From Ornithinibacillus halotolerans (GTDB lineage: Bacteria; Bacillota; Bacilli; Bacillales; Amphibacillaceae), in contig NZ_BMEY01000006.1 of NCBI RefSeq assembly GCF_014637405.1, positions 145,212-209,211 on the forward strand: DNA of 64,000 bases. The letters are read 5' to 3'. Shown here piece by piece: positions 50,582 to 60,182 of the stretch. Position numbers and translations under genes: made by a program. The first letter of the stretch is position 1. Each line of letters opens with the position of its first letter. The notes beneath the pieces were generated by a model. It was not told the origin of the DNA, ran no database searches, and worked only from the letters and a program-made list of their open reading frames with translations.

Positions 50582-51400
50582 TTGCCATTAAAATTAATGT
50601 GCATAACAAATAATGAGAGAATTGCAAGGATTTATGAAAGTAATGGTGTTGACTGGATATTTGTAGACCTAGAAGTCAATGGAAAAAGAGAGAGACAACA
50701 GCATGTATCCTCCGTTATTTCAGATCATCATATTGACGATGTTAAAGTACTGAGTTCTGTTTTAACAAAAGCGAAGTTATTGGTAAGAATCAATCCGATA
50801 AATGAATTTTCGAAGGAAGAAATCGATGCTGTTATTATCAATGGTGCAGATATTATCATGCTTCCCTATTTTAAAGAGGTAAAGGAAGTTGAGGAATTTT
50901 TGAACTATGTAGATGGCAGAATTGAAACGTGTCTCTTGTTGGAAACTTCTGAGGCAGTAGATAATATTGATTCTATCTTATCTGTTCCAGGTATTAATTA
51001 TATTCATATTGGTTTGAACGATTTACATCTTAGTTACAAGATGAATTTTATGTTTGAACTATTAGCAGATGGTACTGTCGAGAAATTATGTTTAAAAATT
51101 AGAGAGAAAAATATCCCCTATGGTTTTGGTGGTGTTGCACAGTTAGGCCATGGTGCACTGCCAGCTGAACATATCATTGCAGAACATTACCGGCTTCAAT
51201 CAAGCATGGTAATTTTATCTAGGACATTTTGTAATGTGGAAAACATGACGAACTTAGATGAAATCAACAACATATTTTCAACTGGAATTAAGAATTTAAG
51301 ACAATTTGAAAAAAGTTTAACTACTAAACCACAAGCCTACTTTATCAGAAATAAAGAGACCATTATAGAAAAAGTTTCCGAGATTATAAGTAACATATAA
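50582..51400 (+). CDS. HpcH/HpaI aldolase/citrate-lyase-like enzyme
   Basis: This 272-residue TIM-barrel protein has the pattern WIFVDLEVNGKRERQQHV, RINPINEFSKEEIDAVIINGADIIMLPYF, CLLLETSEAV and IHIGLNDLHLS, with metal-ligand Glu and Asp present. The usual catalytic His after DxE is replaced by the VNGK stretch, so this is a variant subgroup. Such enzymes make or break C-C bonds of hydroxy-acids with pyruvate or oxaloacetate. It starts 3 nt after the dehydratase (TTG) and is unusual in a polysaccharide operon. Confidence 0.75.
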   Translation: MPLKLMCITNNERIARIYESNGVDWIFVDLEVNGKRERQQHVSSVISDHHIDDVKVLSSVLTKAKLLVRINPINEFSKEEIDAVIINGADIIMLPYFKEVKEVEEFLNYVDGRIETCLLLETSEAVDNIDSILSVPGINYIHIGLNDLHLSYKMNFMFELLADGTVEKLCLKIREKNIPYGFGGVAQLGHGALPAEHIIAEHYRLQSSMVILSRTFCNVENMTNLDEINNIFSTGIKNLRQFEKSLTTKPQAYFIRNKETIIEKVSEIISNI

Positions 51401-51443
51401 TTAATCTACAACATGCATTCTATAGGAGAACGGATGATTAGAA

Positions 51444-52682
51444 ATGAATTTATCTTTTGAGGTTTTAGATGTAATAAGTAATAAATATGGTGAATCCTTT
51501 TATCTGTTAGATTCAAAAAGGTTTCGTGAAAATTATGAGGAATTATTACAATCATTTAAGAAGATTTATCCGAATACCCATATTGCTTATTCCTATAAAA
51601 CAAACTATATTCCTAAGTTATGCAAGATTGTAGATGAATATGGTGGCTACGCAGAGGTCGTTTCTGAAATGGAATATAAACTAGCAATAAAAATTGGGGT
51701 AGAAGCACAAAAGATTTACTTTAATGGACCATTCAAACATTCTTGGGCAATCGAGAATTTGCTCTTAGATGGTGGAGTTGTCAATATTGATTCGATAGAA
51801 GAATTCGAATGGATCAAAGTATTTGCTGAAAAATATCCGGAAAAGCAATTTTTTGTTGGTGTACGATGTAATTTTGATATTGATGATGGAATTATCTCTC
51901 GCTTCGGGATTGATGTTCATTCGGAGGAATTTTCAACAGTAGTTAAAGAAATCAATGAAACTAATAATTTACAGCTTAAGGGTCTACATTGCCATTTTGC
52001 TTCTAGATATATCAATGTTTGGCCGAACAAAGTGATAGGAATGATACAGTTAGTTCAACAATATTTTAAGGAACCACCAGAGTTTGTAAGTGTCGGTGGA
52101 GGGTTATTTGGAAAGATGGAGGATTCGTTAAAAGCTCAATTTGATTATTCTATACCTGATTTTCATGATTATGCGGAAGTAATTGCTACTCGTTTTAAGG
52201 ATGCTTTTGAAATGTTTGAGACTGATAAACAACCGAAACTAATTATAGAGCCAGGAACGGCACTTTGTGGGGACGCTATGAAATTTGTTTGCCGGGTAAT
52301 AAGTATTAAGGATATAAGGGGGAAGAAAATCGCTACTGTATCTGGCAGTATGTACAATATTAACCCAACGCTTAATAAGAAAAATCCACCAATTACTATT
52401 TACCAAGCAAATGCCGCAAATGAAAATAATGTATATACGGATTTGGACATAGGTGGGTATACATGTATCGAATCGGACTATCTATATCGCGGTTATCATG
52501 GCGAACTTGCAGTAGGCGATTATATCGTATTTGACAATGTAGGATCTTATTCTATCGTATTAAAGCCACCATTTATCTTACCTAATTTTAGTGTAATCGA
52601 GCTCAATGATCTAACAAAAGAAATAGAGTTAGTGAAGCATAATGAAAGTTTTGATGATGTGTTCCATACGTATATATTCTAA
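51444..52682 (+). CDS. PLP-dependent decarboxylase (fold III, LysA/Orn type)
   Basis: This 412-residue fold-type III enzyme has the PLP Lys in AYSYKTNYIPKL (about residue 52), the His in GLHCHFASRY, the Gly-rich phosphate loop in VSVGGGLFG, IIEPGTALCGD, and the C-terminal VFDNVGSYSIVLKPPF. It resembles diaminopimelate/ornithine/carboxynorspermidine decarboxylases, though the ESGR/CDSxD active-site elements are altered (GGYTCIESDYLY). It probably produces an amine or modifies an amino acid for the polymer. Substrate unknown. Part of the operon. Confidence 0.8.
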   Translation: MNLSFEVLDVISNKYGESFYLLDSKRFRENYEELLQSFKKIYPNTHIAYSYKTNYIPKLCKIVDEYGGYAEVVSEMEYKLAIKIGVEAQKIYFNGPFKHSWAIENLLLDGGVVNIDSIEEFEWIKVFAEKYPEKQFFVGVRCNFDIDDGIISRFGIDVHSEEFSTVVKEINETNNLQLKGLHCHFASRYINVWPNKVIGMIQLVQQYFKEPPEFVSVGGGLFGKMEDSLKAQFDYSIPDFHDYAEVIATRFKDAFEMFETDKQPKLIIEPGTALCGDAMKFVCRVISIKDIRGKKIATVSGSMYNINPTLNKKNPPITIYQANAANENNVYTDLDIGGYTCIESDYLYRGYHGELAVGDYIVFDNVGSYSIVLKPPFILPNFSVIELNDLTKEIELVKHNESFDDVFHTYIF

Positions 52683-52705
52683 TTTGTATAGTGGAGGGAG
52701 ATAGC

Positions 52706-53368
52706 TTGAATTTCTTATTGAAAAAAAGTATGGATATTATCATTTCATCGATATTCATCGTTATCTTCACACCACTATGCATTATTATAGCTGTTGCGAT
52801 AAAAAGAGATTCTAAAGGGCCAATTTTGTTTAAGCAAAAACGATTAACCAAAAACGGCCGAGAATTTACGATGTATAAATTTCGAACAATGATTGAAAAC
52901 GCAGAATATATGGGAACAGGTTTATTTAATTATGAAAATGACTTCCGAGTTACTAAGGTAGGAAGATTGTTAAGAAATACTAGTTTGGATGAATTACCAC
53001 AACTGATAAATATCTTGAAAGGGGATATGGCATTAATTGGACCGAGACCACCAGTATCATATGAACTTGGAAAATATGAAAATTTAAATGAAGCGTATAA
53101 AAGAAGGTTTACTGTATTACCTGGCATAACTGGGCTTGCACAAGTAAAAGGACGAAATGAATTACCGTGGGATGAAAAAGTAAAGTTTGATAATGAGTAT
53201 ATTGATCTATTCCATAAATATGGCATATTGATAGATTTGAAGATTTTAGCACTTACTATCATCAATGTGTTTAAAATGAAAAATATTTACGAAGTGGAAG
53301 AGGAATCTTCTTCTATTGATATAACAGAAAAAGAGGAACCTTTGGACGAAGTGTTTGAGAAGAAGTGA
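52706..53368 (+). CDS. Initiating sugar-phosphate transferase (WcaJ/EpsL-like)
   Basis: This protein of about 220 residues has one N-terminal membrane helix and the polyprenyl-phosphate hexose-1-phosphate transferase signature: GPILFKQKRLTKNGREFTMYKFRTM, LRNTSLDELPQLINILKGDMALIGPRPPV and VLPGITGLAQVKGRNELPWDEKV. It adds the first sugar phosphate to undecaprenyl phosphate at the inner membrane face. TTG at 52706 follows GGAGGGAG. The C-terminal acidic tail is unusual. Part of the operon. Confidence 0.93.
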   Translation: MNFLLKKSMDIIISSIFIVIFTPLCIIIAVAIKRDSKGPILFKQKRLTKNGREFTMYKFRTMIENAEYMGTGLFNYENDFRVTKVGRLLRNTSLDELPQLINILKGDMALIGPRPPVSYELGKYENLNEAYKRRFTVLPGITGLAQVKGRNELPWDEKVKFDNEYIDLFHKYGILIDLKILALTIINVFKMKNIYEVEEESSSIDITEKEEPLDEVFEKK

Positions 53369-53417
53369 CTATCGGTAATGTTAGTCTAAAAGTAAATTCT
53401 CTTATAGGAGCTTACAT

Positions 53418-54377
53418 ATGAATAGAGATGAATATAATCGATTGATATGGATAAGCGGAAAGATTGTACCGCTTAAAGATGCAACAATTAATGTGTTGTC
53501 ACCTACAGCCCAGTTTGGTGCTAATGTATTTGAAGGAATTCGTTGTTATTGGAATGACACAAAGCAGGAGTTGTATGCATTTCGTCTCGTTGAGCATTAT
53601 GTGAGACTACAGAACTCCATGAAGATGTTTCGAATGGGAAATATATATTCCATGGACGAATTACGACAAGGACTAATTGATGTCATTAAGGCAAACAATT
53701 ACAAAGAAGATATTGCTGTACGTCAGACAGTGTTTATTGATGGGTTTGGTTCTTGGCATTCGAAAGAACCTGTAAATATGTTTATCGCACCAATCCCAAG
53801 AAAACGATTAGAAAATTCGTTAGACGAGGGATTAAGGTGTTGTATCAGTTCATGGGAAAGAATTAGTGATAATAACATTTCTCCAAAAGTAAAAGTAGGG
53901 GCCAATTATATTAATAGTCGAATGGCTCATATGGAAGCAGTTGAAAATGGTTATGATTCTGCAATTCTCTTGAATAATCATGGAAAAGTAGCGGAGGGCA
54001 CAGGGGCTTGCTTGTTTATTGTTAGAGATGGTGTCTTAATTACACCCCCAACTTCAGCTTCCATTTTAGAAAGTATTACAAGAAGTACCATTATCGAATT
54101 AGCCAGAAAAGAGTTGAATCTGGACGTACTTGAAATGGAAATCAATCGAACAGATTTATATATTTGTGATGAGGCATTTCTTTGTGGATCAGCAGTAGAG
54201 GTTAAACCGATCATCAATATTGATGGCTATACGATAGGAACAGGGCAAGTAGGAGAAATAACAAAAAGGATTTATGAACTGTATCTTAGTGCTGTCTATG
54301 GAGAACTACAAGGGTATGAAAAATGGTTGACCCCAATTTATCAGGATGTAGATAGGATTGAGGGGGTTATTACTTGA
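53418..54377 (+). CDS. Class IV aminotransferase (branched-chain type)
   Basis: This 319-residue fold IV PLP enzyme has SPTAQFGANVFEGIRCYW, KVKVGANYINSRMAHMEAVENGYDSAILLNNHGKVAEGTGACLFIV and a PLP-phosphate loop near SILESITRSTI. It looks like a branched-chain amino acid aminotransferase (IlvE) but is in a polysaccharide operon rather than with ilv or leu genes, so the substrate may be a different keto acid or amine acceptor. It overlaps the next gene by TTGA. Confidence 0.85.
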   Translation: MNRDEYNRLIWISGKIVPLKDATINVLSPTAQFGANVFEGIRCYWNDTKQELYAFRLVEHYVRLQNSMKMFRMGNIYSMDELRQGLIDVIKANNYKEDIAVRQTVFIDGFGSWHSKEPVNMFIAPIPRKRLENSLDEGLRCCISSWERISDNNISPKVKVGANYINSRMAHMEAVENGYDSAILLNNHGKVAEGTGACLFIVRDGVLITPPTSASILESITRSTIIELARKELNLDVLEMEINRTDLYICDEAFLCGSAVEVKPIINIDGYTIGTGQVGEITKRIYELYLSAVYGELQGYEKWLTPIYQDVDRIEGVIT

Positions 54378-55519
54378 AATGTTTATACGTAACAAATATT
54401 GAACATACGATTTATTTGTTTTTTACACCACATATCAAACTGCTGAAAGATATGGGAGTAGATGTGACTGTTTTAACCTCTGTTGAAAATGAGGAAAAAC
54501 TAAAAGAAACATTACCAGGTGTTAAGTTTCAACATATACCTTTCACTAGAAGTGTAAAAAGTGTAACTAATATAAAAGTTTATAGAAAACTAAAGCAGCT
54601 ATTCATACGGGAGCAGTACGATTTTATTCATGTACATACACCGATAGCTGCTTTTTTAACTAGGTTGGCCGCACCGAAGGAACAAGCAATTATATATACG
54701 GCTCATGGGTTTCATTTTCATAATAAAGGATCTAGACTTACTAATCTAATGTATTATATGGCGGAGAAGATGGTAGCTTCAAAAACTTCAAGAGTCATTG
54801 TGATGAATGAAGAAGATAGAAAGAAAGCAGAAAAATTATTTCAAACAGAAAAGATACACCTAATACATGGTGTCGGTGTAGATGCTCAATTCTACAATCC
54901 AAAAGAATATTCTCATCTAGATAAAAAACACTTGAAGGAAAAATTAGGGATTCCTATTGATGCAAAAGTAATTACGCAAATTGCAGACGTAAATGATAAT
55001 AAACGTCAAATAGATATCATTTCTGCTGCAGAATTGTTGAAAAAATACAACCAAAATTTTGTCATACTCTTGATAGGAAATGGGCCATTACTCGAACATA
55101 TCCAAAATCAAATAGTGGAAAAAGAATTAGAAAACAACGTATTTTGTCTTGGATATCGTAATGACATAAGAGACATATTGAGTATTACAGATATAGGGTT
55201 ATTAGTGTCTTTAAGGGAAGGTTTGCCCAAGTCCGTTATGGAGATGATGGCAATGGAAATTCCGGTAGTTGCTACTAATATTAGAGGGAATCAGGACTTG
55301 ATTGAAGATGGAGAGAACGGATATTTAATTCCTACTAAAAATCCAGTTCAACTACAGAAGGCCATAAACACATTAATACAAAATGTTACGTTACAAAAGC
55401 AGATGGGAAGAGAAGCTAGAAAGATAATTCTTGCTAAGTATGATGTAAAAAACATACTTCAAGAAACAGGTAAAGTTTATGAACACTTCATGGCAGATAG
55501 AGTAGAAGGGATGTCTTAA
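54374..55519 (+). CDS. GT4-family glycosyltransferase (EpsD-like)
   Basis: This 381-residue GT-B enzyme has IYTAHGFHFHNKGS in the N-domain and IADVNDNKRQIDIISAAELL, then LVSLREGLPKSVMEMMAMEIPVVATNIRGNQDLIEDGENG in the C-domain (the ExGxP...E motif). It adds one sugar to the lipid-linked unit at the cytoplasmic face. It is the only typical glycosyltransferase in the operon, which would fit a very short repeat unit. Confidence 0.92.
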   Translation: MKCLYVTNIEHTIYLFFTPHIKLLKDMGVDVTVLTSVENEEKLKETLPGVKFQHIPFTRSVKSVTNIKVYRKLKQLFIREQYDFIHVHTPIAAFLTRLAAPKEQAIIYTAHGFHFHNKGSRLTNLMYYMAEKMVASKTSRVIVMNEEDRKKAEKLFQTEKIHLIHGVGVDAQFYNPKEYSHLDKKHLKEKLGIPIDAKVITQIADVNDNKRQIDIISAAELLKKYNQNFVILLIGNGPLLEHIQNQIVEKELENNVFCLGYRNDIRDILSITDIGLLVSLREGLPKSVMEMMAMEIPVVATNIRGNQDLIEDGENGYLIPTKNPVQLQKAINTLIQNVTLQKQMGREARKIILAKYDVKNILQETGKVYEHFMADRVEGMS

Positions 55520-55560
55520 ACAATTGCTAACAACGGTTAGGAGGTGTTGAACAGTATAAA

Positions 55561-56577
55561 ATGAATACAGTTGGTAAATTCGTCATCTCTTTGGACTTGG
55601 AATTAAATTGGGGAGTTTTTGATGTTTTCACCTTAGAAGAATATGGTGAAAATCTACTTGGGGTTCGAGAAGTAGTTCCACAATTATTGGAGCGATTCAC
55701 TGAACATGAGATAAAGGCGACTTGGGGAATTGTTGGCTTTTTATTTTATTCTACAAAAGAAGAATTATTAAGTGAATTACCTATTAATAAACCAAATTAT
55801 CAGGACCAAACTCTATCATCCTATCATCTTATGAAGTCTATAGGAAAGAACGAAACTGTAGATCCGTATCACTACGGAGCAAACCTAATACAACAAATTA
55901 AACAATCAAAAAATCAAGAAATAGCTACCCATACACTCAGTCATTATTATTGTTTAGCGAAGGGGCAGGATATTCAATCATTTGAAGAAGATTTGTTAAA
56001 AGCAGTTCAATTAGCTAGGGAAAATGAAATCGAGATAAAAACCATTATTTTTCCACGTAATCAACTTAATATCGACTATCTACCAATTTGTCGGAAACAT
56101 CATTTAAACGCCTACCGGGGGAACGAAGAACATTGGTTATATCGTGCAGAGGAACGAGAAGGACTTTTTAAGCGCGCGATTAGGCTAATGGATAATTATG
56201 TGAATATATCTGGTCATCATATCTACTCCTTTTCAGATTTAACTAATCATCATGGGATTGTAAATGTACCTTCGAGTAGGTTTTTAAGACCATATTCTCC
56301 TAAAACAAGCGTATTAGAGTCATGGAAGCTAAAACGAATAAAATCCGGTATGACTAAAGCAGCAAAGAAAGGAAAAATGTATCATCTTTGGTGGCATCCC
56401 CACAACTTTGGAGTTCATATAAGCCAAAATATGGAGTTGTTGGATTCCATCATTAATCATTTCCATATACTCAAGAGGCAATATGGGATGGAGAACGTAA
56501 CGATGCAAGAAGTAAGTGAAAGCGTGCTAAAAAATAGTAGGGAAGTTACGAAAAGTTCTGTTGAAAAATTACAATAA
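55561..56577 (+). CDS. NodB-like polysaccharide deacetylase
   Basis: This 338-residue protein has the NodB fold: motif 1 as ISLDLELNWGV (Asp/Glu), ATWGIVGFLFYS, the metal HxxxH as THTLSHYYC, and the late WWHPHNFG. No signal peptide is visible, so it is probably cytoplasmic and acts on a sugar or lipid-linked precursor (such as a GlcNAc residue) rather than on exported polymer. It may instead bind without catalysis. Part of the operon. Confidence 0.78.
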   Translation: MNTVGKFVISLDLELNWGVFDVFTLEEYGENLLGVREVVPQLLERFTEHEIKATWGIVGFLFYSTKEELLSELPINKPNYQDQTLSSYHLMKSIGKNETVDPYHYGANLIQQIKQSKNQEIATHTLSHYYCLAKGQDIQSFEEDLLKAVQLARENEIEIKTIIFPRNQLNIDYLPICRKHHLNAYRGNEEHWLYRAEEREGLFKRAIRLMDNYVNISGHHIYSFSDLTNHHGIVNVPSSRFLRPYSPKTSVLESWKLKRIKSGMTKAAKKGKMYHLWWHPHNFGVHISQNMELLDSIINHFHILKRQYGMENVTMQEVSESVLKNSREVTKSSVEKLQ

Positions 56578-57876
56578 ATGTGGTGTTTGATGGTGTTATC
56601 CAATAGAAGAATTGATTTTTTTTTAATCGGGGCTTTAGTAGTTTGTTTGCCGTTCATGTTTCGGTTAAATATGGTCATTGAATTAAACGTTTCCTTAGCT
56701 GATATCCTAATCGTTATTATCTTATTTTGGCTAATATCAATTAAAGAAAATCAACAGGTCTTAGCGGTTGTACTTAAACAGAACTATTTAATCATTGTAT
56801 ATATGCTTCTATTAATCTACTTCTGCATCATAAGTATGGCAAATTATTTTACAAATATTTATATAGATTTTCCTTACGGCTTATCAGCAATCATAAAGTT
56901 ATTTGTAAATTTTATCTATGTCTTGGTGCTGTTAATTTTTATTGAAAAATATAAAGATGATGTAATACTTCTATTATTTAAATGGTGGAGAATTACCGCA
57001 ATAATCATTTCTGTTCTTTGTATTATAAGTGTTATTTTATATCGATTTGGAGTTGATAATGGATTAACTTCGGGAGGACGTGCACAAGCAACACTTAATG
57101 ATCCTAATTTAGCAGCTCTATATCTTATCGTATCATTTACGATTGTCGCAATTTCTTCTACTTTTGTGCAGAAAAAATTAATCGTCAATGTTGCCATGGT
57201 AGTTGTATTAATTGCACTCGTATCTACTGCTTCACGTGGTGGAATGGTGAGTATTGTTTTTAGTGTTTTGATTGTATTATTTCTGAGTTTAATGATGGGA
57301 AGGATAAAGGAATTATTTTTCTTATTAATCATAGGAAGCATAATATCTTTTATCATTTTATTAATTAACAGTTCATCAGATTTTTTAAGCTTTGCGATGG
57401 AGAGGGTAGCTAGGATAGGTACAGAAGGTGATGGTACTTCTGACCGCATACTTTTATGGAAATCTGCTTATGAAATGTGGATGGATAATCCATTTATTGG
57501 CATAGGAATAGGTCAATTTATTCCTTACTCGACTGAAATGTACGGGTATACTTTTTCGAGTATCCCACACAACACGTACCTTTCTTTCTTGTCCGAAACG
57601 GGTATCCTTGGATTTCTTGCTTTTATTTGGTTTCCTATGTACCTAGTCATCAAGGTGATTTTAGGATTAATTAAGAGAGGTGGTAATGTTTTTTATTATT
57701 TATTTATCGGGTTAAATGCCATTGCTATTCAATCAATAACTATTAATATTGAAAACATTCGTTTTATATGGATTTATTTAGCTGTTTGTTTTGTTCTTAT
57801 ACATACTGATTTCAACCAACAACCTAAGGATACACAAGAGAACAGTGCTTGGATTAAATTGGAGGTGAACGAATGA
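56578..57876 (+). CDS. O-antigen ligase/polymerase-like (Wzy) membrane protein
   Basis: This 432-residue protein has about 11 helices and the Wzy_C/O-antigen ligase signature: ARPPEV-like GRAQATLNDPNLAALYLIVSF, STASRGGMVSI, and the long extracytoplasmic loop ending SSIPHNTYLSFLSETGILGFLAF. It probably polymerises lipid-linked repeat units outside the membrane. The ATG immediately follows the previous stop; its ribosome-binding site is weak, so coupling is likely. It overlaps the next gene by 4 nt. Confidence 0.85.
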   Translation: MWCLMVLSNRRIDFFLIGALVVCLPFMFRLNMVIELNVSLADILIVIILFWLISIKENQQVLAVVLKQNYLIIVYMLLLIYFCIISMANYFTNIYIDFPYGLSAIIKLFVNFIYVLVLLIFIEKYKDDVILLLFKWWRITAIIISVLCIISVILYRFGVDNGLTSGGRAQATLNDPNLAALYLIVSFTIVAISSTFVQKKLIVNVAMVVVLIALVSTASRGGMVSIVFSVLIVLFLSLMMGRIKELFFLLIIGSIISFIILLINSSSDFLSFAMERVARIGTEGDGTSDRILLWKSAYEMWMDNPFIGIGIGQFIPYSTEMYGYTFSSIPHNTYLSFLSETGILGFLAFIWFPMYLVIKVILGLIKRGGNVFYYLFIGLNAIAIQSITINIENIRFIWIYLAVCFVLIHTDFNQQPKDTQENSAWIKLEVNE

Positions 57877-58625
57877 AGGATGCCTTTTCCATACAAGAGA
57901 TATTCATGACTCTTAAAAAACGAATAGTTTTGATTATTTCGCTTACAATTAGCCTAATTTTAACAGCCGTAATTATTAGCTATTTCGTCATCACTCCAAC
58001 ATATCAATCATCCTCACAATTTATCGTTATCCATCAGCCAAGCCAAAATAATCCAGTAAACTTAGGTGAACTAGAAATGAATTTAGAATTAATTAATACG
58101 TACAAGGAAATTGTAAGAAGTTCTTCCATTTTAGAGAAGGTTATTAAAGAGGTAAATCTAAATACTACTCCCGAAGAACTTGGAAAGAAAATTCAAGTGA
58201 GTAGCGGAGAGGATTCACAAGTTATAACTGTTTCAGCTATAGGCGAGAGTCCTGAACTTGCTGCTCAATTAACGAATTTAATCGTAGAACATTTTCAAAA
58301 AACAATCGTATCCATTATGAATATAGATAATGTTTTTATATTATCTAAAGCAAATCCTGCTTCATCCCAAAAGCCAATTCAACCGAGACCTTTCATTAAT
58401 ATTCTTATTGCAGGAATTATTGGCGTGGCAACTAGTATTGGAATGGCATTATTTCTTGAATTTTTAGATACAAAGGTAAAGTCTGAAGCCGATATAGAAA
58501 ATTTGGGAATTACCGTGTTAGGATCCGTTTCAGTAATAGAAAAAAGAAAGGGGAAAAAAGAGAAGGAGGCAGATGATGAAAAGAAACAAAAAAACAACAG
58601 AACGAATAAATTTAATAACAGTTGA
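57873..58625 (+). CDS. Wzz/CpsC-type polysaccharide co-polymerase
   Basis: This 250-residue protein has two transmembrane helices (about residues 20-42 and 175-195) flanking an extracytoplasmic domain, with the YPTY...-like TPTYQSSSQFIV and PASSQKPIQPRPFINILIAG near the second helix. The basic C-terminal tail is cytoplasmic. It sets chain length and activates the partner BY-kinase, whose gene overlaps it by about 50 nt. Confidence 0.9.
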   Translation: MKDAFSIQEIFMTLKKRIVLIISLTISLILTAVIISYFVITPTYQSSSQFIVIHQPSQNNPVNLGELEMNLELINTYKEIVRSSSILEKVIKEVNLNTTPEELGKKIQVSSGEDSQVITVSAIGESPELAAQLTNLIVEHFQKTIVSIMNIDNVFILSKANPASSQKPIQPRPFINILIAGIIGVATSIGMALFLEFLDTKVKSEADIENLGITVLGSVSVIEKRKGKKEKEADDEKKQKNNRTNKFNNS

Positions 58626-59253
58626 AAGAAAAAATAAACAGATTGCAGAACAGTTTCGCTCGATTCGTTCGAATATATACTTTGCAATGCCTAAAAGTAA
58701 GACAAAGACAATCGTGGTCACTTCTCCTCATTCCAGAGATGGTAAAACAATGACAGCAGCAAACCTTGCCATCGCTTTCTGTCAGGAAGGGAAAAAAGTG
58801 TTGCTAGTTGATACCGATCTTAGAAGGCCATCTATTCAGAACGTATTTCGGGTTCCCAATCATTATGGTCTATCCAATTATTTAGTGGATCAAATTAAGC
58901 TTAATGATTCGATTACTAGTACTTTTATTACAAACTTAGATATCGTCACTAGTGGTATTATTCCTCCTAACCCAGCAGAATTACTAGGTTCAGCTCAAAT
59001 GAGCCATTTTATTACGACAGTAATTAATATGTATGATGTCGTTATTTTTGATACTCCACCTATTTTAGTCGTAACGGATGCCAATCTAATTGCTAACCAA
59101 TGTAGTGCAACGTTATTAGTCGTTAGGGCGAAAAAAAATGAGGTAGAAGATGTTCAAAAGGCTAAGGAACAATTACAGTTTGCTGGAGCCAATGTCATTG
59201 GCGCGATTTTAAATGGAAAGAAACAGTCCAAAGACTATTCCGGATATTACTGA
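58576..59253 (+). CDS. BY-kinase (CpsD/EpsB-like tyrosine kinase)
   Basis: This protein of about 225 residues is a bacterial tyrosine kinase: an IAEQFRSIRSNI segment, the Walker A as SPHSRDGKT (usual PGEGKS is changed), Walker A-prime VLLVDTDLRRP, Walker B VVIFDTPPIL, and the tyrosine tail GYY at the end. It pairs with the overlapping co-polymerase and regulates polymer length. ATG at 58576 fits AAGGAGG. The Tyr tail is very short. No cognate phosphatase (CpsB/YwqE) is in the window. Confidence 0.9.
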   Translation: MKRNKKTTERINLITVERKNKQIAEQFRSIRSNIYFAMPKSKTKTIVVTSPHSRDGKTMTAANLAIAFCQEGKKVLLVDTDLRRPSIQNVFRVPNHYGLSNYLVDQIKLNDSITSTFITNLDIVTSGIIPPNPAELLGSAQMSHFITTVINMYDVVIFDTPPILVVTDANLIANQCSATLLVVRAKKNEVEDVQKAKEQLQFAGANVIGAILNGKKQSKDYSGYY

Positions 59254-59272
59254 CATTTAGGAGTTGAACTAA

Positions 59273-60115
59273 TTGGTAAAGGTTCATTATAAACGTGGAA
59301 TTGTGAACATGATGGATATATATGGATCCACGAATACAAATTTAAGTGTAGAAGCTGATATCATTATTTCCTCTAGAGTTTTATTTCCAAATGATGAATC
59401 TACAGTTTCATTTAAAGAAAAAGGTATTCTACACAGTTACGGTAAAACTTTAGTAATTGATGTACATCGACCCGAAGACGAGATATATAAAGAAATTCAT
59501 AAAAATACAAGATATAAAATTAATCGAGCTTCGAAAAGGGATCCGATATTGTATTTTGAACTAACATCCCCAACTGATGAAGAAATTAATGCATTTTTGC
59601 AATTTTTTAATGAGTTCGCGGCTCACAAAAATATACCAAAAGGAAATCTCCAACGATTAACAGGTCTGAGAGATCAAAATGCACTAATGATATCTTATAT
59701 GACAGATGAGAACTTCAATCCATTGTGTTATCACGCCTATGTCTTAACAGATACATATGGATCATTATTGCATTCAGCCTCAGCTAGATTTCAAAACTCC
59801 CAAGAACGAAATATGATTGGGAGGGCCAATCGATACCTTCATTGGCTGGATATAAAGAGTTTTCGTAGGCTTGGACTTAAGTGGTTCGATTTTGGTGGAT
59901 ATTTTGTCGATGCAAAGGAGGAAGGGGAGCAGCATATTAACCGGTTTAAAGAAGAATTTGGTGGTCATGTTGTTGATGAAGAGAAGAAGTTTCAACCAAT
60001 CAGCTTGTTAGGAAAATTAATTGTACTTCTTTTTTGGTTGAAAACGCGGAAAAGACCAGATATTTTGCGAGCTAAAGTATATAGGCAGAAACAAGTGCCA
60101 TACAGAAACTCGTGA
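59273..60115 (+). CDS. FemAB-like GNAT acyltransferase
   Basis: This 280-residue protein has two GNAT-like modules of FemAB/FemX type: DVHRPEDEIYKEIHKNTRYKINRASKRDP, INAFLQFFNEFAAHKN, LLHSASARF and FDFGGYFVD, then a C-terminal KEEFGGHVVD end as in the peptidoglycan-bridge family. It probably transfers an amino acid (from aminoacyl-tRNA) or acyl group onto a sugar. In a polysaccharide operon this suggests amide-linked decoration of the polymer. TTG start after AGGAG. Its role is inferred. Confidence 0.7.
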   Translation: MVKVHYKRGIVNMMDIYGSTNTNLSVEADIIISSRVLFPNDESTVSFKEKGILHSYGKTLVIDVHRPEDEIYKEIHKNTRYKINRASKRDPILYFELTSPTDEEINAFLQFFNEFAAHKNIPKGNLQRLTGLRDQNALMISYMTDENFNPLCYHAYVLTDTYGSLLHSASARFQNSQERNMIGRANRYLHWLDIKSFRRLGLKWFDFGGYFVDAKEEGEQHINRFKEEFGGHVVDEEKKFQPISLLGKLIVLLFWLKTRKRPDILRAKVYRQKQVPYRNS

Positions 60116-60182
60116 CATATTAGGTCTTTATTTTTGGTGGAAATGGAAGGATAGATGTGTCATTAAGAAGCTATCATTAAAA